This document shows, piece after piece, positions 61,244-64,000 of a stretch of DNA of 64,000 nucleotides. The number at the start of each line of letters is the position of its first letter. The stretch's first letter is position 1. The position numbers and the translations under genes are program-made. The notes under the pieces were generated by a model. The model saw only the letters and a list, made by a program, of their open reading frames with translations. It did not search any database and was not told where the DNA came from. Origin of the DNA: Sphingobacterium zeae (GTDB lineage Bacteria > Bacteroidota > Bacteroidia > Sphingobacteriales > Sphingobacteriaceae); assembly GCF_030818895.1 (NCBI RefSeq), contig NZ_JAUTBA010000001.1, positions 2,666,001-2,730,000 of the forward strand, given 5' to 3'.

Positions 61244-64000
61244 ATGGAACAAAATAAATTTACATATGAAGAGGTGTTTTTAGCTTATAAAAAGCTTAAG
61301 AATTACTATTATAATGACAACACTTCATTATTTATAAAGCAACGAATAGCTGAATTTGAAGAAGAAATCGAATACGGTGAAAATTTTGAAAGATCATTAT
61401 CAATCAAATTCAAAAGTGTTCTCAAGATATTAAATTCTTCGAATTCCAAAATCTGTAACTATTTAAGGGAAGTAATAGGTTGCAAAGTAACGCCAAAATC
61501 TTTATTAGGTAAGAAGGGGAATCTTCTTACTAATAGAACCAATTCAGAAGATATATTATTAGATCGTATAAACTACTTTATTGATGCACCTGTAGAGGTT
61601 CATCTTATTTCTGTGTTGTGGATTACAAAGATTGGGGTACATCTTAATAAGTTGATTGATGAGGATAATTATGCTTACAAACTTGAGATAATAGAGGATG
61701 ATGATGAAAAGGAAAGTCTAGTAAATGGATTCAGAATTTTTAAACCGTATTATCTCCAATACCAATCTTGGAGAGATAATGCTATTGGTGCTGCTGAAAA
61801 GATACTCTCGGAGAAGAAAGATGCAGTAATATTAAGTTTAGACGTTAAAGATTATTTTCATTCAGTGAGAATGAATTTTGACAAACTAGAAGAAGATCTA
61901 TCGAAATCAGGAATTGAAGTTAGATCATCACCAAAGCTTTCGAAACTATTTGACCTGGTTCCTATGATAAATGAGGTTTATACCGATTGTCTCAATGGAT
62001 TGTCAAATGATAGCTTCGATTTTCCAATATTACCGATTGGATTACTTTCGTCAGGGGTACTAGCTAATTACTATCTTAATGATTTTGATAAAAAAATAAA
62101 GAAAACATTAAATCCAGTATACTATGGTAGGTATGTAGATGATATAATGATAGTTCTAACAAATACACGAGTTTCTCAAAAAAGCATTTCTCCCGTCAAT
62201 AGATTTTTAAATGATTACTTTGTAAAAAGACGTCTATTAAGTTTTGATTTGTCTGAAATTATGGATAATTTTTTCTTTAAAGATACCAATGAGACAAATG
62301 TACCTTTCTTTGTTGATGTGTCTGTTTCTGATATCGATCCGGAAAATGTCGATTATTACGTATTCTTACATCATGCTAATCAGATCAAATTTAAAATTAA
62401 GGGATATGATTCATTAAGGATACAAAGCTCTAAAGTTATGCTACAGGATTTTCATTATAATGAATCTCCTGCGTTGATAAATAAGTTTAAAAAAAATATT
62501 GAGAAAAATCGTAGCGAATTTAGGTATCTACCAAACGAAGACGAAATAGATAAAGAATTTGACGAAGAGGCATTTTCAATGCAATATAATGATTCGATAA
62601 ATAAGCTTAGGAGCGTTAAAGAATTTAGGGAGGATAAATACGGAGCATCAAAGTATCTAGCGGCAAAAATTTTTACATCTAGTTTAACCGAAAAGAGTAA
62701 AAAGAATAAAAAAGATAATAATCAGATACTGACTTTTTTTAAAGGAGAAATTGGAATTGATTTTCATACTCTATGGGAAAAAGTAGCAACATTCTTTGTT
62801 GTCAATAATGAACATGAATCGTTATTTAAGTTCTTTAATAAAACACGAATCGCTATAAATAATATCAGGTATAAAAATTCTCCGAATAGTGATCTTGAAC
62901 GGAAAATTCGCCAAGATTTACTTGAATATTTAAAAATATCAATTGCAATTTCAATTGCCTATCACTTGAAATTTAACCTCTTTAAATTTTCAAAAATTAA
63001 TAATTGTGATGTCGATATTAGAATTTTGGCAGAAAGTTTTAGAAAGGCAAATTTGTTTAGAAATACGTGGGTGTCAATACCTGCTTTGAACTATACCAAA
63101 TATTTATCAACAGAGGATTTTGGCTCCAATCTTCTAGAACGCGAAAGGAGTAAGATCAATAAGGATTTTATTGATGGTAATTTGGATCTATGCACAAGGT
63201 CAATCAAATTAGCACCTAGATATGTCCAATTTCACGAGATAAACATTTTGAAAATTTATCAAACCTTAAGTTCTATCAAAAATACAACCGATAGAGTCTC
63301 AAGTGATATAGTCGAGATTCCTAATGCTGCTTTTAATGATTACTGGCGAATAAACTTCCAATGGAAATGTATAGATTATGATCAAGTAAAAGTCGATGCT
63401 TTAAGAAAATTATATTTTGAAATTAAGGGTGATAAATTAAGGGATGAAAACAAAACTGTTCGAGTTTTTTCCACTACAGGAAAAGAAACAAAGGATAAAA
63501 AGATTGCTTTAGCAAATGTTAAAATGAATCCTCAAGATATTGAGCTTTCTTTTCGTAATAAAGCAAATGTAAAAAAGGAACGAAGAGAACAGTTGTTCAG
63601 ACTAATGAATGAGGTTGAGAAAGAAGAAGCTGATATCTTTGTTTTACCTGAAGTATCTATTCCATGTGAATGGGTTACTCTCTTGTGCCATCAATCTAAG
63701 AAAAGTAATACCTGTATAATTGCAGGATTAGAGCACTGGGTAAATGATGCGAAGATTGCATTTAATTTGATGGCAGTTGTATTACCTATTGAAAAAGGAC
63801 CTTATAGAACGTGTCTTATCAACTTAAGGCTGAAAAATCATTATTCACCAGAGGAGAATAAGTTGTTAAAAGGAAATCGATTATTGGTTCCGCGGGATAT
63901 TTCAAAAGACTACAAAAAAGTGTATACATTGTTTAATTGGAGGGGAGTATATTTTTCGACTTATAATTGCTTTGAACTTGCCGATATTCATGATAGGGCA
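61244..64000 (+). CDS. Reverse transcriptase-nitrilase fusion (type 1 defence-associated RT, UG1/DRT1), cut by the window end
   Basis: From ATG 61244 the frame is open for all 919 codons up to the last base. The RT domain shows motif A in LDVKDYFHS (Asp200) and the catalytic YVDD box (Tyr297 to Asp300) in YYGRYVDDIMIVL. A long helical region follows. From about residue 780 a carbon-nitrogen hydrolase (nitrilase) domain begins: Glu803 in FVLPEVS, Lys864 in LRLKNHYSPEE and Cys909 in TYNCFELADI give the full Glu-Lys-Cys triad. RT-nitrilase fusions are type 1 DRTs (UG1), shown to protect against phages. The gene follows HerA after 131 bp and may have its own promoter. Its last part lies outside the window. 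Confidence 0.92.
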   Translation, partial: MEQNKFTYEEVFLAYKKLKNYYYNDNTSLFIKQRIAEFEEEIEYGENFERSLSIKFKSVLKILNSSNSKICNYLREVIGCKVTPKSLLGKKGNLLTNRTNSEDILLDRINYFIDAPVEVHLISVLWITKIGVHLNKLIDEDNYAYKLEIIEDDDEKESLVNGFRIFKPYYLQYQSWRDNAIGAAEKILSEKKDAVILSLDVKDYFHSVRMNFDKLEEDLSKSGIEVRSSPKLSKLFDLVPMINEVYTDCLNGLSNDSFDFPILPIGLLSSGVLANYYLNDFDKKIKKTLNPVYYGRYVDDIMIVLTNTRVSQKSISPVNRFLNDYFVKRRLLSFDLSEIMDNFFFKDTNETNVPFFVDVSVSDIDPENVDYYVFLHHANQIKFKIKGYDSLRIQSSKVMLQDFHYNESPALINKFKKNIEKNRSEFRYLPNEDEIDKEFDEEAFSMQYNDSINKLRSVKEFREDKYGASKYLAAKIFTSSLTEKSKKNKKDNNQILTFFKGEIGIDFHTLWEKVATFFVVNNEHESLFKFFNKTRIAINNIRYKNSPNSDLERKIRQDLLEYLKISIAISIAYHLKFNLFKFSKINNCDVDIRILAESFRKANLFRNTWVSIPALNYTKYLSTEDFGSNLLERERSKINKDFIDGNLDLCTRSIKLAPRYVQFHEINILKIYQTLSSIKNTTDRVSSDIVEIPNAAFNDYWRINFQWKCIDYDQVKVDALRKLYFEIKGDKLRDENKTVRVFSTTGKETKDKKIALANVKMNPQDIELSFRNKANVKKERREQLFRLMNEVEKEEADIFVLPEVSIPCEWVTLLCHQSKKSNTCIIAGLEHWVNDAKIAFNLMAVVLPIEKGPYRTCLINLRLKNHYSPEENKLLKGNRLLVPRDISKDYKKVYTLFNWRGVYFSTYNCFELADIHDRA

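Noticed and set aside
1..64000. tRNA, rRNA, complete CRISPR array or retron-type ncRNA
   Set aside because: No sequence with the expected conserved cores was recognised by eye; short or divergent ncRNAs (for example near the RT gene at 61113-61243) cannot be excluded without covariance searches.

Overview
The window looks like a Bacteroidota chromosome, most plausibly a Sphingobacterium/Pedobacter-type member of the Sphingobacteriales. The reasons are the low GC content, a SusC/SusD pair with its own FecR anti-sigma factor and ECF sigma factor, many short lipoproteins with an LxxC lipobox, promoters resembling TTG-N20-TAnnTTTG, and the near absence of Shine-Dalgarno sequences. No rRNA, tRNA or CRISPR array was recognised.

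Region 1 (1-12.7 kb) is a polysaccharide utilisation locus. On the plus strand lie a GH146/GH127-type beta-L-arabinofuranosidase, a GH27 enzyme with an NPCBM domain, and a GH43 gene cut off after about 90 codons. On the minus strand lie the ECF sigma factor, FecR, SusC and SusD. Together they would sense, import and hydrolyse an arabinose- and galactose-containing glycan. The plus-strand enzyme cassette is bracketed by two direct copies (28-175 and 5548-5695) of a repeat that occurs again at 46 kb; the GH43 gene ends at one of them.

Region 2 (12.7-16.3 kb) holds a short relic of cas9 (TGA in place of the GW tryptophan), an APH-type kinase, an SDR/NTF2-like gene pair and a divergent HxlR regulator.

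Region 3 (16.3-51 kb) is a mosaic of accessory genes and gene fragments. It has two Rpn-type PD-(D/E)XK nuclease genes (one frameshifted), relics of IS3, IS4 and IS66, many broken genes resembling toxin or immunity families (zeta toxin, DUF1911, DUF4304, DUF6896, GNAT), small secreted proteins and lipoproteins, a secreted zincin with an overlapping partner, a subtilisin-like lipoprotein and several proteins sharing one Ig-like module. The same DNA cassettes recur many times here: a 155-aa gene and its terminator, the 3' end of an Mrr-like gene and its terminator, a ~100-aa gene with a bidirectional terminator, and a recurring leader. Homologous recombination between them probably reshuffles the region. 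VIT1-family and FAD-monooxygenase genes lie at 47.8-50 kb.

Region 4 (51.8-64 kb) is a defence island. It starts with an intact Mrr-like nuclease gene. A complete IS21-family element (53061-55735, 5-bp target duplication CTTGG) follows, inserted just upstream of a tight gene run: a YbjQ-fold/zinc-ribbon protein, a two-TM protein resembling putative abortive-infection proteins, a PD-(D/E)XK nuclease-like protein, SIR2 and HerA (a SIR2-HerA/Nezha-type pair). A reverse transcriptase fused to a nitrilase domain (type 1 defence-associated RT, DRT1/UG1) comes next and runs off the window end. The combination of SIR2-HerA with three linked, poorly characterised genes and an adjacent DRT1 is the most interesting content of the window.
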